A stretch of 64,000 nt of DNA from Saccharomycopsis fibuligera x Saccharomycopsis cf. fibuligera (lineage: Eukaryota > Ascomycota > Saccharomycetes > Ascoideales > Saccharomycopsidaceae): assembly GCA_001936135.1 (NCBI GenBank), contig CP012816.1:2359501-2423500 (forward strand), read 5' to 3'. Positions 21,647 through 31,882 of this stretch are shown piece after piece; position 1 is the first letter of the stretch; every line of letters begins with the position of its first letter. The position numbers were made by a program, and so were the translations under genes. The notes beneath the pieces are model-generated. The model was not told the DNA's origin, ran no database searches, and saw only the letters and a program-made list of their open reading frames with translations.

Positions 21647-24600
21647 CTAGGTTCTCGAAATTGCCGCAGTGATTATCGAGTAATCCTTCAAGTTCAACGC
21701 CTGAAGCTGCTGGTTGTAGTCCTTCACTAACGCGCCCCCAAGCGTGAACCTCACCGCTTCGACGTCCTCTTTGCTGAGCTTTGTGCTTGCGTTGTTCAAC
21801 AACTTGGTCTTGTATGATTTGAGAATCCGCTTCAATTTGGTGGTTTTCTTAATCTTGAAGAACACTGGCGCCGTGTCCGTAAGCTCGATCTTGATATTCA
21901 AGTAAACCTCGTCCTTTTTGGCCTGCCCCTGGCTCTGGTTCTGGCTCTGGCTCTGGATTTGGCTCTGGCTCTGGATCTGGCTCTGGCTCTGGCTCAACGG
22001 CTGCGTCGACATCTCGGCTGCGCCAGTGCCAGTGGTGGTGACGTTGGCTAACGCCGGTCCGCCGCCCTCGTCTGCTTTAAAACCGACACTTTCGGTCTTT
22101 TGTCTCTTTGGCGCTGGCTCGTCACTGATGAGATCAACATGCAAAGTTCCACTCCCGTTCGCATCGTTCTCGCGCACTGGAGTAGCCCTGTGGCTCGTCT
22201 CTCGAAGTTGGCCACCATGGCTTGTTGGATCGTGGTTCATCATGTCCACGCTCTGCTGTTCACCTCCGCCTGCAGCCTTTGAATTACCGTCATGTAAGGT
22301 ACCGTTTGCAGCTGTGCTGCGGTCTTCCGCATTGGACGCAGACGCGTATTTGGTCTGATTACTTTGATCTTCGCGCGCTCCGCTTCTATCGTCAGCGTTA
22401 TTATTGTTGTTGTCTAGTTGACTTTGGTCAAATGTGTCGCCAATAGAAATGTGCCTTTTCTTGGAATTGACTTTCTGCTCTTGGTCTTGATTGGCGGTTC
22501 CTTTAATCATGTCACCGAATGTGCCACTCTTGATGGTAGTACTGGTGTCCACCAACTGCCTGTTGTCAAACTTCAAAGGCGTCACTATAGGACGTGGGCC
22601 TGCATTTGAATTTGAACTTGAATTTGAGGCAGCTTGAATTGCCTTCAATGGAGCTGGGCTCAGGACAGAAAAATTCTCAAACCTTGCAAAAATGTCGTTA
22701 TCTTTTTCAAATAAAAGCTTTTCTTGTCTCATCCGTTCAATTTCTTCTGACAACGCATTCAACTTGGCATCATAGCTACTAACAAAACTCACCTTATCAG
22801 CAGCATTTTGCAATTCAAGTTTGAACTGCTTTATCATTTCTTGTTTTTCAATGGCAAATTGTGCTTCGTTATCCTTGAAGCCCTTAATAAGTCTTAACAC
22901 ATTCAACAAGTTTTTGGACACATTGTTCAACGAATTCACGAGCACACCATTCACTCGATCCTTAATGGCTTGCACGTTACCAAAATCTGCTTTGGCTTTT
23001 TCTTCAATCTGCAAAATTTTAACCACATCAACTTTGCTTAGCTGCGAAACTTCCGGCAACTGTTCTTCCTTAAGTTCTTGAAATTTGGGTATCTTAACAA
23101 TGTCTTCACCATTGCTACCTGCCACACTCCAATCCACTAGCTTGTCATAAGCGTACACCGCGCTATTCTTTTCTGCATTCCAGCTCTTGGTCACATTATA
23201 GACCAAATTTTGATCATGTCTTTGTAGCCCGTTCAAGTATGTGATCAACTTGTTGGATACATTGCTAGTGGTAAGATTGGAAATCTTTGCAATTTCTTGA
23301 ATTGTCAATCCTTTGATTTCTTTATCGTGCTGATAGAGAGTAATTAGTATACTATAAAGAATACTGTCGCTGGGCACATATTTCAATAAAGGTTGCGGTC
23401 TTGCCACAGTATTTGATGTATTTGTTTTGGCATCAAAATCAAATTCTATTTGGGCAAACTTTTCAGGCACTGTAGTGGAATCAATAATTATGTTCAAGTA
23501 ATCAAAATCAATTGGATCAAGATTAATCTCTGACGCAATTTTTTCATTTTTGCAGCCAAGCTTGATTAAATTTTGAAGCATGTCTATAAGTGATGAGTAT
23601 TGATATTGGAAAGTATAAAATAAGAACCCAGTTTTATTATACATCCGTAACACATAATCTTTGAATTGTTGCTCAACTGACTTTAACTTTTGCTCCAACC
23701 GCAGCTTGCTCAAGACTTCATCGTTAAGCTGCTTCTTAAACTGTAGCGTTCTGTTGTTCATTTGATTGTTGACTTCAGATACTTGTTTTTGCAGGGTTTC
23801 GAATTTTTGCTGCAATTCTGAAATCGTTGCTTTGAGATTTGAAATCTCCTTATCTTTTGTTGAACTTATATCTTCGACATTTTTCACTCGCTCATTGAGA
23901 TAGGACAAATCATCCGCAAGCTTCTTTTTTTCGGTTTGTAATGAATTTATTAACGTTAATTTGTCAGATAGTGTGGCTTTGGTTGTCTTGAACTGTTGCA
24001 TCAATGTACTTTTGTCCTCTTCCAATTCTCTCACTTTTGCTCTAGAGCTTTCTCCGTGATCAATAACCATCTGTGAATTTTTTTTTTCTAATGACTGCAC
24101 CTGCTTACGAAGATCAGAAATAGTTGCTTCGTATGTTTGCAACTTGTTGCTTGTGGCATCATCTTTATTGAATATAGCAATTTTTTCCTGGAACAATTTC
24201 AACTGATCTTCTGAGTTTAAGCGCACAACAATATTCGAATTAGCAGAAATCCCCATCTTGTTCAATTTGTCAGTGATGTTATGTATTCTAAACGCTTTTT
24301 GAATACTCTCTTCATATAAAATCACATAAAATTCCACACTACTAAACCAATGAGTGCTTCGAGGCACCCTAGAGTCAACAACTTGAAGATGTGTAAGTAA
24401 AATATTATACATTTCATAAAAGGCACAGTCCTCTTCAATTTTGATAACCACAGAGTCTTTAACTATTTGAAATTGGCTTTTATTTACCGCCTCATCATTG
24501 GTGAAATGTACTGATACAGGAATCAATTTTTTTACCAAGATTTGATCCTCGTTTTTCAATCGTAGTTCAGCAATAGTGCTAGCTGGATTCAAAAATCTAG

Positions 24601-24811
24601 TTAAATGATAAAATGTCAAATCATATGGATTAGTATTGTTGAGTTGTGCGAATTTCTTCACCAATGATCCGAACTTGCTTTGGCGCTTCACCTTGAAGTA
24701 TGTATTCCGCAGATCCTCTTCAGCGTTTCTGCTAGGCACTGGCGCGTTAGCAGTGGGATCGTTTAGGTCGAAAAACCTAAGTGATAAAAGAACTGAGTCC
24801 TTATCACTCAT
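21647..24811 (-). CDS. Unknown protein with N- and C-terminal ubiquitin/SUMO-like folds, coiled coil and winged-helix-like segment (1054 aa)
   Basis: I recognise no family for the whole protein. The C-terminal 90 residues look like SUMO: VYLNIKIELTDTAPVFFKIK then KTTKLKRILKSYKTKLL (SUMO: FFKIKKTTPLRRLMEAF), ending VRFTLGGALVKDY and LNLKDYSIITA. There is no terminal Gly-Gly, so it is not a conjugated SUMO. The N-terminus (about 6-98) has a similar plan (LLSLRFFDLND, NTYFKVKRQSKFGSLVKKF, IAELRLKNEDQILV), and residues 105-205 may be another such fold. Then come a coiled coil (225-390), a helix-turn-helix-like segment at about 480-560 (LTIQEIAKISNLTTSNVSNK), a second helical stretch (about 655-735), and a disordered tail with an NLS-like PAPKRQKTE and Gln/Ser repeats. 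The ATG at 24811 is the first in frame. Rad60/Esc2 proteins also carry two SUMO-like domains, but with a different layout. Confidence 0.8.
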   Translation of the reverse strand: MSDKDSVLLSLRFFDLNDPTANAPVPSRNAEEDLRNTYFKVKRQSKFGSLVKKFAQLNNTNPYDLTFYHLTRFLNPASTIAELRLKNEDQILVKKLIPVSVHFTNDEAVNKSQFQIVKDSVVIKIEEDCAFYEMYNILLTHLQVVDSRVPRSTHWFSSVEFYVILYEESIQKAFRIHNITDKLNKMGISANSNIVVRLNSEDQLKLFQEKIAIFNKDDATSNKLQTYEATISDLRKQVQSLEKKNSQMVIDHGESSRAKVRELEEDKSTLMQQFKTTKATLSDKLTLINSLQTEKKKLADDLSYLNERVKNVEDISSTKDKEISNLKATISELQQKFETLQKQVSEVNNQMNNRTLQFKKQLNDEVLSKLRLEQKLKSVEQQFKDYVLRMYNKTGFLFYTFQYQYSSLIDMLQNLIKLGCKNEKIASEINLDPIDFDYLNIIIDSTTVPEKFAQIEFDFDAKTNTSNTVARPQPLLKYVPSDSILYSILITLYQHDKEIKGLTIQEIAKISNLTTSNVSNKLITYLNGLQRHDQNLVYNVTKSWNAEKNSAVYAYDKLVDWSVAGSNGEDIVKIPKFQELKEEQLPEVSQLSKVDVVKILQIEEKAKADFGNVQAIKDRVNGVLVNSLNNVSKNLLNVLRLIKGFKDNEAQFAIEKQEMIKQFKLELQNAADKVSFVSSYDAKLNALSEEIERMRQEKLLFEKDNDIFARFENFSVLSPAPLKAIQAASNSSSNSNAGPRPIVTPLKFDNRQLVDTSTTIKSGTFGDMIKGTANQDQEQKVNSKKRHISIGDTFDQSQLDNNNNNADDRSGAREDQSNQTKYASASNAEDRSTAANGTLHDGNSKAAGGGEQQSVDMMNHDPTSHGGQLRETSHRATPVRENDANGSGTLHVDLISDEPAPKRQKTESVGFKADEGGGPALANVTTTGTGAAEMSTQPLSQSQSQIQSQSQIQSQSQNQSQGQAKKDEVYLNIKIELTDTAPVFFKIKKTTKLKRILKSYKTKLLNNASTKLSKEDVEAVRFTLGGALVKDYNQQLQALNLKDYSIITAAISRT

Positions 24812-25203
24812 TTTGGTACTATTTATTGGATAGTATTTGTCCAATAAACTTCAACAAAGTAGTTAGTTTTATTAATCTATAGTGGCGCTATTTGACAGAA
24901 ATGTAATGTAAAGCTAGGAAAAAACACGTTAAAAACTTGTCAGCGAGCATTTTGGCGTCTTTTTATTGTCATTCTCTGCCTGAGCACCTATTATTTTTTT
25001 TATTTGTTTATTTTTGTCTTTAGTTTTGATAATTGTGCATATAGTATTACCCTCTCTTTAATATGCATGTACCTCTTGAGAGGTTTTATTGCTTTTTTTA
25101 AACATGAAAAAAAAAAATATCAGCAGTGATGAGATGGATGAGATCAGTTATATATAATACAGTCTATGAAAACAGCATTTGTGTTACTGAACAATTGTGG
25201 GCA
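24812..25203. promoter_or_regulatory. Divergent promoter between the SUMO-like gene and RRN11
   Basis: A 392-base AT-rich spacer between two divergent genes. It contains T- and A-rich tracts and a TATATAA-like stretch near 25150. It must carry both promoters. Confidence 0.55.
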
Positions 25204-27018
25204 ATGTTCAGCTCTCCTTATAAATTTCCCAACGACCAGAAGCTAAGGAGTAAGAAGCGCAAACTCCAAAGTCTAGTACAGAAGTACACAGATTACCAGA
25301 TTAGCCAGAAAGCTCTACTACTGCAAAGACATCATGACCAAGACGGACATAATGATTTTGATCCCAGTGATACGGACAGCAATAGCGACATCAATGATAG
25401 CAGCGATAGCGATGAGGATAGCGACGGTGAAGGTAGTACTATCCGCAAGAGCCACCAAGGCAAGAAAGGCTCTTTTGATGCTAGTTTGCCAGGTGTGAAC
25501 AAGTCAACTTGGGTTTATAATGCTTTTGTGGTGCAGAAAAACGGATATGAACTACTTCCTGACATTAATCCCACGCTAAAGAAAAACCAGTATGGGGTGC
25601 CATTAATTGGACAGCTAAATAATTCTAAACAGTTTGAGTCAAATTCGTTTGCTAGAAATCATTTGGCGTTGTTAAATCACATGCTTCATGGGATGATTTT
25701 GAAGCAAAACTGGATTGCTGCATACAAGATATTTTCATTATTGATGAAATTATACATATCCAAGCCAAAGTTTGTCAAATTCAATGTGCTATGGCCCATT
25801 GGCATACTCATATTACAGAAGTTGGAAGAGAAAAAGTTCAAAACCAGTCTTGAGCAGCTGATGTTGCAGACCAAAGAAAAAAAACAGTTCAGCTCTATTC
25901 CAATGATTTACAGTAATCCATTATCCGTCAACCCAAAAGCAATGTCCAAGCTCCCAGTAGACAAAAGCAAACTCGAACAGTTTTTAGCTGAAGAAAGGCT
26001 AGCTCTTTTGAACAAAAAATCAGACAAGTTTTTACAATGGCTAGTTAGTTTTAATACTCATATGAACGCCCGCAGCAAAAAGTACAGATTATCATCACTC
26101 ATCATCGCCTTATTTTTGTGGAATTTTGTCACTAGTATATCTGCCTACAATAATACATTTTTGCGAAACGTTAATAAGCATTCATACACAATGATGGAAC
26201 AATTGTTTAAAAAAATAAACAACCATATTGGTGATTTTTTACTACAGTCATCATTTAACCAGGATCCAATATACCGGTACATTGAGCTCTTGGTAACTTT
26301 TCTAGAGCTTCGCTTTCTAGTTGTGAATTACAAACGGAATTCCGAAGTTCGCGTCAACACTGCAAAAATTGAACCCATGATGAAAAAATTCACAGATTTG
26401 CGAAATGAGTTGGAAGGTAACCCAGAATTTGTGTTTGATCATGATAAACTTGATAGGGAATATAATAGATTGAACCGGTATTATCTCGCTGGGGATGAAA
26501 GTCACTCAGATTTTGCTTTCGCAGGGAACGCTAATAGTTCTATAGAAGCGTCAGATTCCGAAACGTCGTCATTAAGTACTAACAAAGAGTTCAAAATAGT
26601 TCTGCAGTCACAGCAGCAGTTACAATCACAACATCAGCCATCAGCTCTTTCGTCCACATCTTTGCCAGCACCTTTGGCAGTTGATGCAGCAACAGATATA
26701 TCGCGAAGAAGTGCCAATTTAACATCAGTCTTCGAGTCCGACGATTCTGACGAAACAGAGGGTGATGAACATGATGATACCGATTTTCGTAAGAAAGGAC
26801 AAGCTTCAAAGAAGCGCAGCAGAGCTAACTTCGATTCTAGTGACGACAGTGAAAATAATTCTGATGGGAACACTGGCAGAGATTTTAATTATGCTGAATC
26901 TGAAGAAGCAAGACTAGATAGAGATATTGATATGCTTCTTCATGATAATGAGATACGAAATGATCAGTTAGATGATTTTTTCAGTCAAAGACGATATTCT
27001 TTTAATATGTTTAGTTAA
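25204..27018 (+). CDS. RRN11: RNA polymerase I core factor subunit Rrn11
   Basis: Rrn11 joins Rrn6 and Rrn7 in core factor, which recruits RNA polymerase I to the rDNA promoter in the nucleolus. The diagnostic block is ARNHLALLNHMLHGMILKQN followed by WIAAYKIFSLLMKLYI and WPIGILILQKL. It lines up with yeast Rrn11 (RHIVTLTDLLHLNVSRHNWS, then LAYKIFATLIRI and WGIGVEIL). The following helices fit its TPR-like repeats. The N-terminus MFSSPYKFPNDQKLRSKKRK resembles the Rrn11 start, so I place the start at 25204 rather than at the upstream in-frame ATG at 25126. The protein is 604 aa against 507 in budding yeast. The extra length is an acidic Ser/Asp stretch near residues 60-90 and a long acidic tail. 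Confidence 0.88.
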   Translation: MFSSPYKFPNDQKLRSKKRKLQSLVQKYTDYQISQKALLLQRHHDQDGHNDFDPSDTDSNSDINDSSDSDEDSDGEGSTIRKSHQGKKGSFDASLPGVNKSTWVYNAFVVQKNGYELLPDINPTLKKNQYGVPLIGQLNNSKQFESNSFARNHLALLNHMLHGMILKQNWIAAYKIFSLLMKLYISKPKFVKFNVLWPIGILILQKLEEKKFKTSLEQLMLQTKEKKQFSSIPMIYSNPLSVNPKAMSKLPVDKSKLEQFLAEERLALLNKKSDKFLQWLVSFNTHMNARSKKYRLSSLIIALFLWNFVTSISAYNNTFLRNVNKHSYTMMEQLFKKINNHIGDFLLQSSFNQDPIYRYIELLVTFLELRFLVVNYKRNSEVRVNTAKIEPMMKKFTDLRNELEGNPEFVFDHDKLDREYNRLNRYYLAGDESHSDFAFAGNANSSIEASDSETSSLSTNKEFKIVLQSQQQLQSQHQPSALSSTSLPAPLAVDAATDISRRSANLTSVFESDDSDETEGDEHDDTDFRKKGQASKKRSRANFDSSDDSENNSDGNTGRDFNYAESEEARLDRDIDMLLHDNEIRNDQLDDFFSQRRYSFNMFS

Positions 27019-27912
27019 AAATTATAAAAAAATAAAAAAGGAAAAAATAAAATGGTAACGGCATGCACCGTCATTTCATTCAGTTCTCCCTTGTTACTTC
27101 ATAATTTATTTTCAGATAATATAAAATTGCATTATAGACATTGAATTTATACAGTGTATCGCCACTTGTAAGCTCAAAAATATTCATCAAGCGTACTGTT
27201 ATTCGCCGGTCGCCGGTATGATACCATTAGTGTGTATAGAAAATGTTACTGGGAAAACATCAATACCAAGACTTTGGTGTATGCGTAAGCACCAGTGATA
27301 CTAATTTTTACCACTTACAAGTTATTGGTCAGCCTCTCAGCTTGAATTAAATTTATAATTGGTATTGTGGCACAGTTTCTTGTGAAACCAGATGATAGTA
27401 AGGTATTTTTGAAGCATTAGAGTATTTTACCTTGGCCACAATTTTGCTATAGCCCCGAACATCAGCATTTGGAACTTTGCCAACAGCAAAGGATGTACAA
27501 ATTGTGCAAATAGTTGTAAAAACCATAAATTCGTCATTTCCTTGTTTTTCAACGTGTGTGAAATTTTTATCTGATAAGCTGTACGATTCTGGTTTGACAA
27601 TGGCTGCTTTCTGATAAGACAACCAACTGGAAGTTGTAAAATTAAAGCTATATGAATATGAAGGTTGCATGCCAAAGATGATGGAATTAAAGAGAACGTA
27701 TCACACATATTAAAGACTGTAAGTTGTAAACACCATTTTCGAGGAGATAAAATATAATATTAAGGCGGCTTGAGAATGAACGAATTAAAACCTATGAAGT
27801 ATGCTAAATGGAAATTGCTTAAACAAAGTTCAATAAGGTGTTCCAAAGTAATATAGCATTATTACTTTAAAAATATATATTGAATCCTTGAAAAATACAC
27901 AGCACAGTTACC
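27019..27912. other. Convergent region between RRN11 and RNH201
   Basis: AT-rich 3' flank of two convergent genes. It contains one 105-codon frame on the minus strand (27353-27670), listed separately as a weak candidate. Nothing else was recognised. Confidence 0.5.
27353..27670 (-). CDS. Possible small hypothetical protein (105 aa), weak candidate
   Basis: A frame from an ATG at 27670 whose composition is less biased than most chance frames here, with segments such as YSLSDKNFTHVEKQGNDEFM and VRGYSKIVAKVKYSN. I recognise no family, signal or membrane segment. It lies between the 3' ends of RRN11 and RNH201, where a small gene could fit, but a chance frame is at least as likely. Confidence 0.2.
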   Translation of the reverse strand: MQPSYSYSFNFTTSSWLSYQKAAIVKPESYSLSDKNFTHVEKQGNDEFMVFTTICTICTSFAVGKVPNADVRGYSKIVAKVKYSNASKIPYYHLVSQETVPQYQL

Positions 27913-29271
27913 TTATAAGCTCGTCACATTCTCACCATACCACAATGTCGAAACTTCCAAATTGTCCAACTTATTCTTCTGCTTTAACTCATCATCTCCA
28001 TTGTCATTTTTTTTGAAAAAAGCGTTAATTGCTTTCCCATTCCCATTTCCATAATCAATTTTCTTCATACGTATATCGTCTTCCCAAATAACCCCAACTT
28101 TACTATGATTTAGCAACACCGTTTTCGTGGTTTGCCAACTGTATCGTACTACTTGGTCCCACCCTAATAGCGGATTGATCCGACCATGAAGCCAAGCAGT
28201 GGTACGTGGATCTGAGGGATATCCAGAGCCATATTGTGTAGCAGACAATCCTCGAGTAGCACCGTGTTGGTTTTCTAAAAGGTTGTACTGGCGTAATATA
28301 ATGTCTCTGGTCACCTTTGCCACTACAGAAGCAGCGCTAACTATTGGGTATAGAGAATCTGCTTTTTTAGCCACAGTAACTTTAAGGCTAGGAAAGATCT
28401 TACTGAGTTTTTCCTGATATGTGGTTGGTGGGCCCACTGTATCAATGTAGACGTGAGTTACTTTAGGTCGTTTTGTGCCGTAACTATTATTAGGCGATTT
28501 TGGTTGAAGAAGTGCAAGAACTTTAGCGATAAGGGCGATAGTGGTCTCGTGAGCTTGGTTGTTCAAGTTGTTGAAATTAGTCAGGTTAAGCATCTCAGAA
28601 GATATATCACGGGCTGTGAGGTTAGTAATGGCATAGCCAATGTTTCGCTGTAGCACATTTTCATCATCTTGACTGTCACTATAACTATCATCATTCCCGC
28701 AAATCGTGTAAAACAATTCGGTTCTTTTAAAGTCTGTCAATTTCTTGGAATCGTCGAAGTCATAATCACTCAATATCTTCAAGTTTTTCTTCATGCAGTA
28801 GGCTAATGAGTAAACCATGGGACCAAGAACCGGTCCTCTACCGGCCTCATCTATACCTAAAATAATGTCATTTCCATCGTCAGTATCATCATCAGCATCA
28901 TTTATATTGCTGTTGCTGCTGCTAGCACCTTCATTATAGTTTTCCTGCTGGGCTTTGAGAATTGCTGATGGGATCTTGGAAACATAAGTATACGAATCAT
29001 GAATTGACTTAATTGTTTCTTGTCCCCCGCTTTTACACATTTTGTTTTCTGCCTGTTCTTCAGCCTCATAGAGGCTGTTGTTTTTTTGTTCCTTAAGAGC
29101 AATGATCTTGCTTTTGAGAAGTGGAGCGACAGTTGGAGGAATAAAACTGGCTAAATGTTGAGGAAGGCCATTATTTTTACTGCTGGTTACACCCCCAGTA
29201 CGCTGCTTTTTGGCTGGTGGCAATAACATATCAGCTTGCTCTGAATCTAAAATGTCTATCACCCCGGCCAT
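27913..29271 (-). CDS. RNH201: Ribonuclease H2 catalytic subunit
   Basis: RNase H2 cleaves RNA in RNA-DNA hybrids and single ribonucleotides in DNA. The catalytic fold shows all key blocks: IILGIDEAGRGPVLGPMVY (first Asp and Glu), DDSKKLTDFKR, HVYIDTVGPP (third Asp), and KADSLYPIVSAASVVAKVTR with the last acidic residue. The length is 452 aa, against 307 in budding yeast. The excess is an N-terminal extension of about 135 residues with a basic patch (PPAKKQRTGG) and an Asp-rich stretch, plus a C-terminal tail. That tail contains GKAINAFFKK, which resembles a degenerate PCNA-interacting motif. Start ATG at 29271. Confidence 0.95.
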   Translation of the reverse strand: MAGVIDILDSEQADMLLPPAKKQRTGGVTSSKNNGLPQHLASFIPPTVAPLLKSKIIALKEQKNNSLYEAEEQAENKMCKSGGQETIKSIHDSYTYVSKIPSAILKAQQENYNEGASSSNSNINDADDDTDDGNDIILGIDEAGRGPVLGPMVYSLAYCMKKNLKILSDYDFDDSKKLTDFKRTELFYTICGNDDSYSDSQDDENVLQRNIGYAITNLTARDISSEMLNLTNFNNLNNQAHETTIALIAKVLALLQPKSPNNSYGTKRPKVTHVYIDTVGPPTTYQEKLSKIFPSLKVTVAKKADSLYPIVSAASVVAKVTRDIILRQYNLLENQHGATRGLSATQYGSGYPSDPRTTAWLHGRINPLLGWDQVVRYSWQTTKTVLLNHSKVGVIWEDDIRMKKIDYGNGNGKAINAFFKKNDNGDDELKQKNKLDNLEVSTLWYGENVTSL

Positions 29272-30572
29272 TCTTTGGAAGTTGATGGCCTAGTTTTCTG
29301 AAAATGCGTCTTGGTCTCTTGCTATTATTATAGGAAAGCACCTTGATTAAATTTTGAGCTTTTTCTGTCTCTCTAATGTTGATGTGTTTATTAGAAAATA
29401 AATTAAAATATTGAGGCGCGTCGCGTCTCTGGTTACGAGCAATGTACAGCGAAAAATTGTTAAAAAAGTCAAAAAATCAGCATTTAAATAGAAGCTAAAA
29501 TTTTTCATCCTTTTAACTTTTTTTCTTTCACTTGTTTGTTTTGCGCTCAGCATCCACTATTGCTATAGTTTAGGTGACCCTAAACTAAGGCAATTGGGGA
29601 GCTGAACAGTCAATGTGTATGTACAATATTATTTTCAAATCAGCAACAGAGAAAGGAATCATAGGCACAGTATTGCAATTGCTTCTAAATTTTTAGGCTC
29701 ATATGATGAGGAACAAAACTGCGTTATCGTATTGAAATAATTAAAAAATATGAAAACTTATTCTTACACATTCTGACAAGCCTTATAATTTGTTGCAATA
29801 TTGTTGCTTGTTAATAAGTTTATCTTCCCATATGGATTTCAAAAAAAAAAAAAAAAAAAAAGAAAAACTTTGACTAACAGAATACAGACTAGCATTTAGT
29901 TACACTTAATGGTATTGCTTTCTACATATACTATCTGGTTAGGTCTGGACTGTTTTTGAAAGTAAGGTATCTAGTTCTATGTTTGTATCAGCTATTACCT
30001 AATAAATGGAGCATTGAAAAATTAATAAAATTTTTAATTGTAGTTTTCAATAGTATCTTTTAAAATTTGTATAAAAAGACTTGTTTGAAATAATATGCAA
30101 AATTGAATGCATTGCAGCAAACAAAAAGGAAACTAAAGTTCAAAGCAGTATTATCAAACTCACTCTAGTCGAGCTAAACACAATTTCAAATTCCATCTTT
30201 TTTCCCCTCGTCAACCACTTTTCACTTCCAAATCTGAGCGTCTTGCGTGTGTCGACAATAGCTTAAAACTAAAATTTAGCAAGGCAGATTTCATTGCGAA
30301 GAATGATCTTTGACCTGCAGTCTTGAGGCTCATATTAAATATACTATAAAAGTTCTGTTAGGAAGCTATAACTGACTGACTTTGTCAAAGGCACTTTAAA
30401 ACTTGGTAAAGAAATATTGAAGCTGACGAAAATTTATTGTTTTGCCATTATCTTCTTTTCTGTGATTTATACAAGGATACAGCATAGTATACTGACATAA
30501 CTCAGATTCAAATAAAATACCAGAAAAATGTAGCTGAGTGTCTTCAACTACTTTGCTAAAGTTTCTACAATT

Positions 30573-30617
<45 letters not shown>

Positions 30618-30761
30618 ACAATAAAAAACACATCCTGCAAGAAAAGTCATTAACACTATAATACATAGAATAAGCAAAAACAAACAAATTAAAAAAAAAA
30701 AAAAAATAGACAAAATAGAAGGGTAATAAAAAAGGATTATGCTAAAAACCATAACAGTAAC
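29272..30761. other. Intergenic region between RNH201 and RRP40
   Basis: About 1.5 kb of AT-rich DNA upstream of RNH201 and downstream of RRP40. It contains A tracts near 29839-29860 and a 43-base A tract (30574-30616). No credible gene was found. Confidence 0.55.
30574..30616. repeat. A homopolymer tract (43 bp)
   Basis: Uninterrupted A run about 150 bases past the RRP40 stop (a T run in the direction of RRP40 transcription). Confidence 0.92.
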
Positions 30762-31475
30762 TCAAAGACCACTTTTTTCCCAAATATCCTTCAACAACTG
30801 GTCCAACTCCAGCTGCTTGGCACGCTGCGCATGGTTAATATACTCACAACAAGCCAACGTAGTTCTGATATCCCCAGTCTTTATCCATATTTTACCATTC
30901 ACTCCAATGGCGATTTCAAATTCACAACGTTTACTAAGCTTAATTAACACCTCGTTGGATTCATTAAATAACAAAAATCGTGCAAACGCAAGGTCCACAT
31001 TAACCAAATTCCCACCAGTTAATTCCCCAAACCCTTCGGCTTTTCCCGAGGTGGAGTTATAACACTCCAATTCAATATCAATATTTGGATCATATGCACT
31101 GACTTTTGCGTATACTAGAGCACCATTTTTTAAATTTGGTCTGTTCTTTTTAGTGGCGTTTTCAAAAGCCATGTAAGATAAAATTGCTGGTGTTTTGAAA
31201 TTGTTTAAAGAAACCTTGAAAAATTCACCAAATGTGCCTTGAATGGTACCAATAACGAAATCACCGACATTGGGAGAGTAGTTCTTGGATGATGTTTCTA
31301 CTGTGATTAACTGTTTATTTTTTTTCTCCTTGTGGGTGAAGATCCCTGCAGTAGTTAAGGTTATTTCATTATTAGATAATGGATTCACGTAAACTGTAGG
31401 TCCAACATTAAGCTTTTTGCTATTGAGAGTAATCTCATCAACAGGAAGTTTATCTCCTGGTATTATTATTGACAT
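30762..31475 (-). CDS. RRP40: Exosome cap subunit Rrp40
   Basis: Rrp40 is one of three S1/KH cap proteins of the RNA exosome, which processes and degrades RNA 3'-5' in nucleus and cytoplasm. The 237 residues compare with 240 in budding yeast. Order: an N-terminal strand domain (MSIIIPGDKLP); the S1 domain, NYSPNVGDFVIGTIQGTFGE then FFKVSLNNF; and a KH-like domain, GVNGKIWIKTGDIRTTLACC. The motif NLKNGALVYAKV before the KH part is typical of the family. It runs in the same direction as YAF9 upstream, with a 407-base gap. Confidence 0.95.
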   Translation of the reverse strand: MSIIIPGDKLPVDEITLNSKKLNVGPTVYVNPLSNNEITLTTAGIFTHKEKKNKQLITVETSSKNYSPNVGDFVIGTIQGTFGEFFKVSLNNFKTPAILSYMAFENATKKNRPNLKNGALVYAKVSAYDPNIDIELECYNSTSGKAEGFGELTGGNLVNVDLAFARFLLFNESNEVLIKLSKRCEFEIAIGVNGKIWIKTGDIRTTLACCEYINHAQRAKQLELDQLLKDIWEKSGL

Positions 31476-31882
31476 TATTTTATAGCAGTTGGTGATGTGT
31501 AGATAGTTTGGAATATAATGCGATGATGGCTTGATTTGTAGTATTGAAAATTTTCGATGTTGGCTTTTTTTATTTTTTATTTTTTTTTTTTTTTTTTGAT
31601 GATTGCCTTACTTCCTGCACAGTAGTTTGGATGCTATCCGTGCAAATGGTACATGTAGTTTTATTTATGCGGTGAGAAGGAAGAATGGTTTCAACATTAA
31701 AAATATATTCATTGTTAGACATCATATACAGAAAAGAAAACAAACACAAAAACAAGATAATAACCAAAAAGCAAAAATATTGTACACTGAGCCCTTTTGG
31801 TTGCATGAGCAATAATCTGAAACCACGCTAACCGATAGGATCTCAAAACCAAAAAAACCATCTTATAGATCAAACCAACCTT
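31476..31882. other. Short intergenic region between RRP40 and YAF9
   Basis: A 407-base spacer serving as RRP40 promoter and YAF9 terminator, with a T-rich stretch at 31567-31597. No gene was seen. Confidence 0.6.

Noticed and set aside
21647-24811. Calling the protein an Esc2/Rad60 orthologue
   Set aside because: Those proteins have two adjacent C-terminal SUMO-like domains after a disordered N-terminus and no long central coiled coil. The layout here differs.
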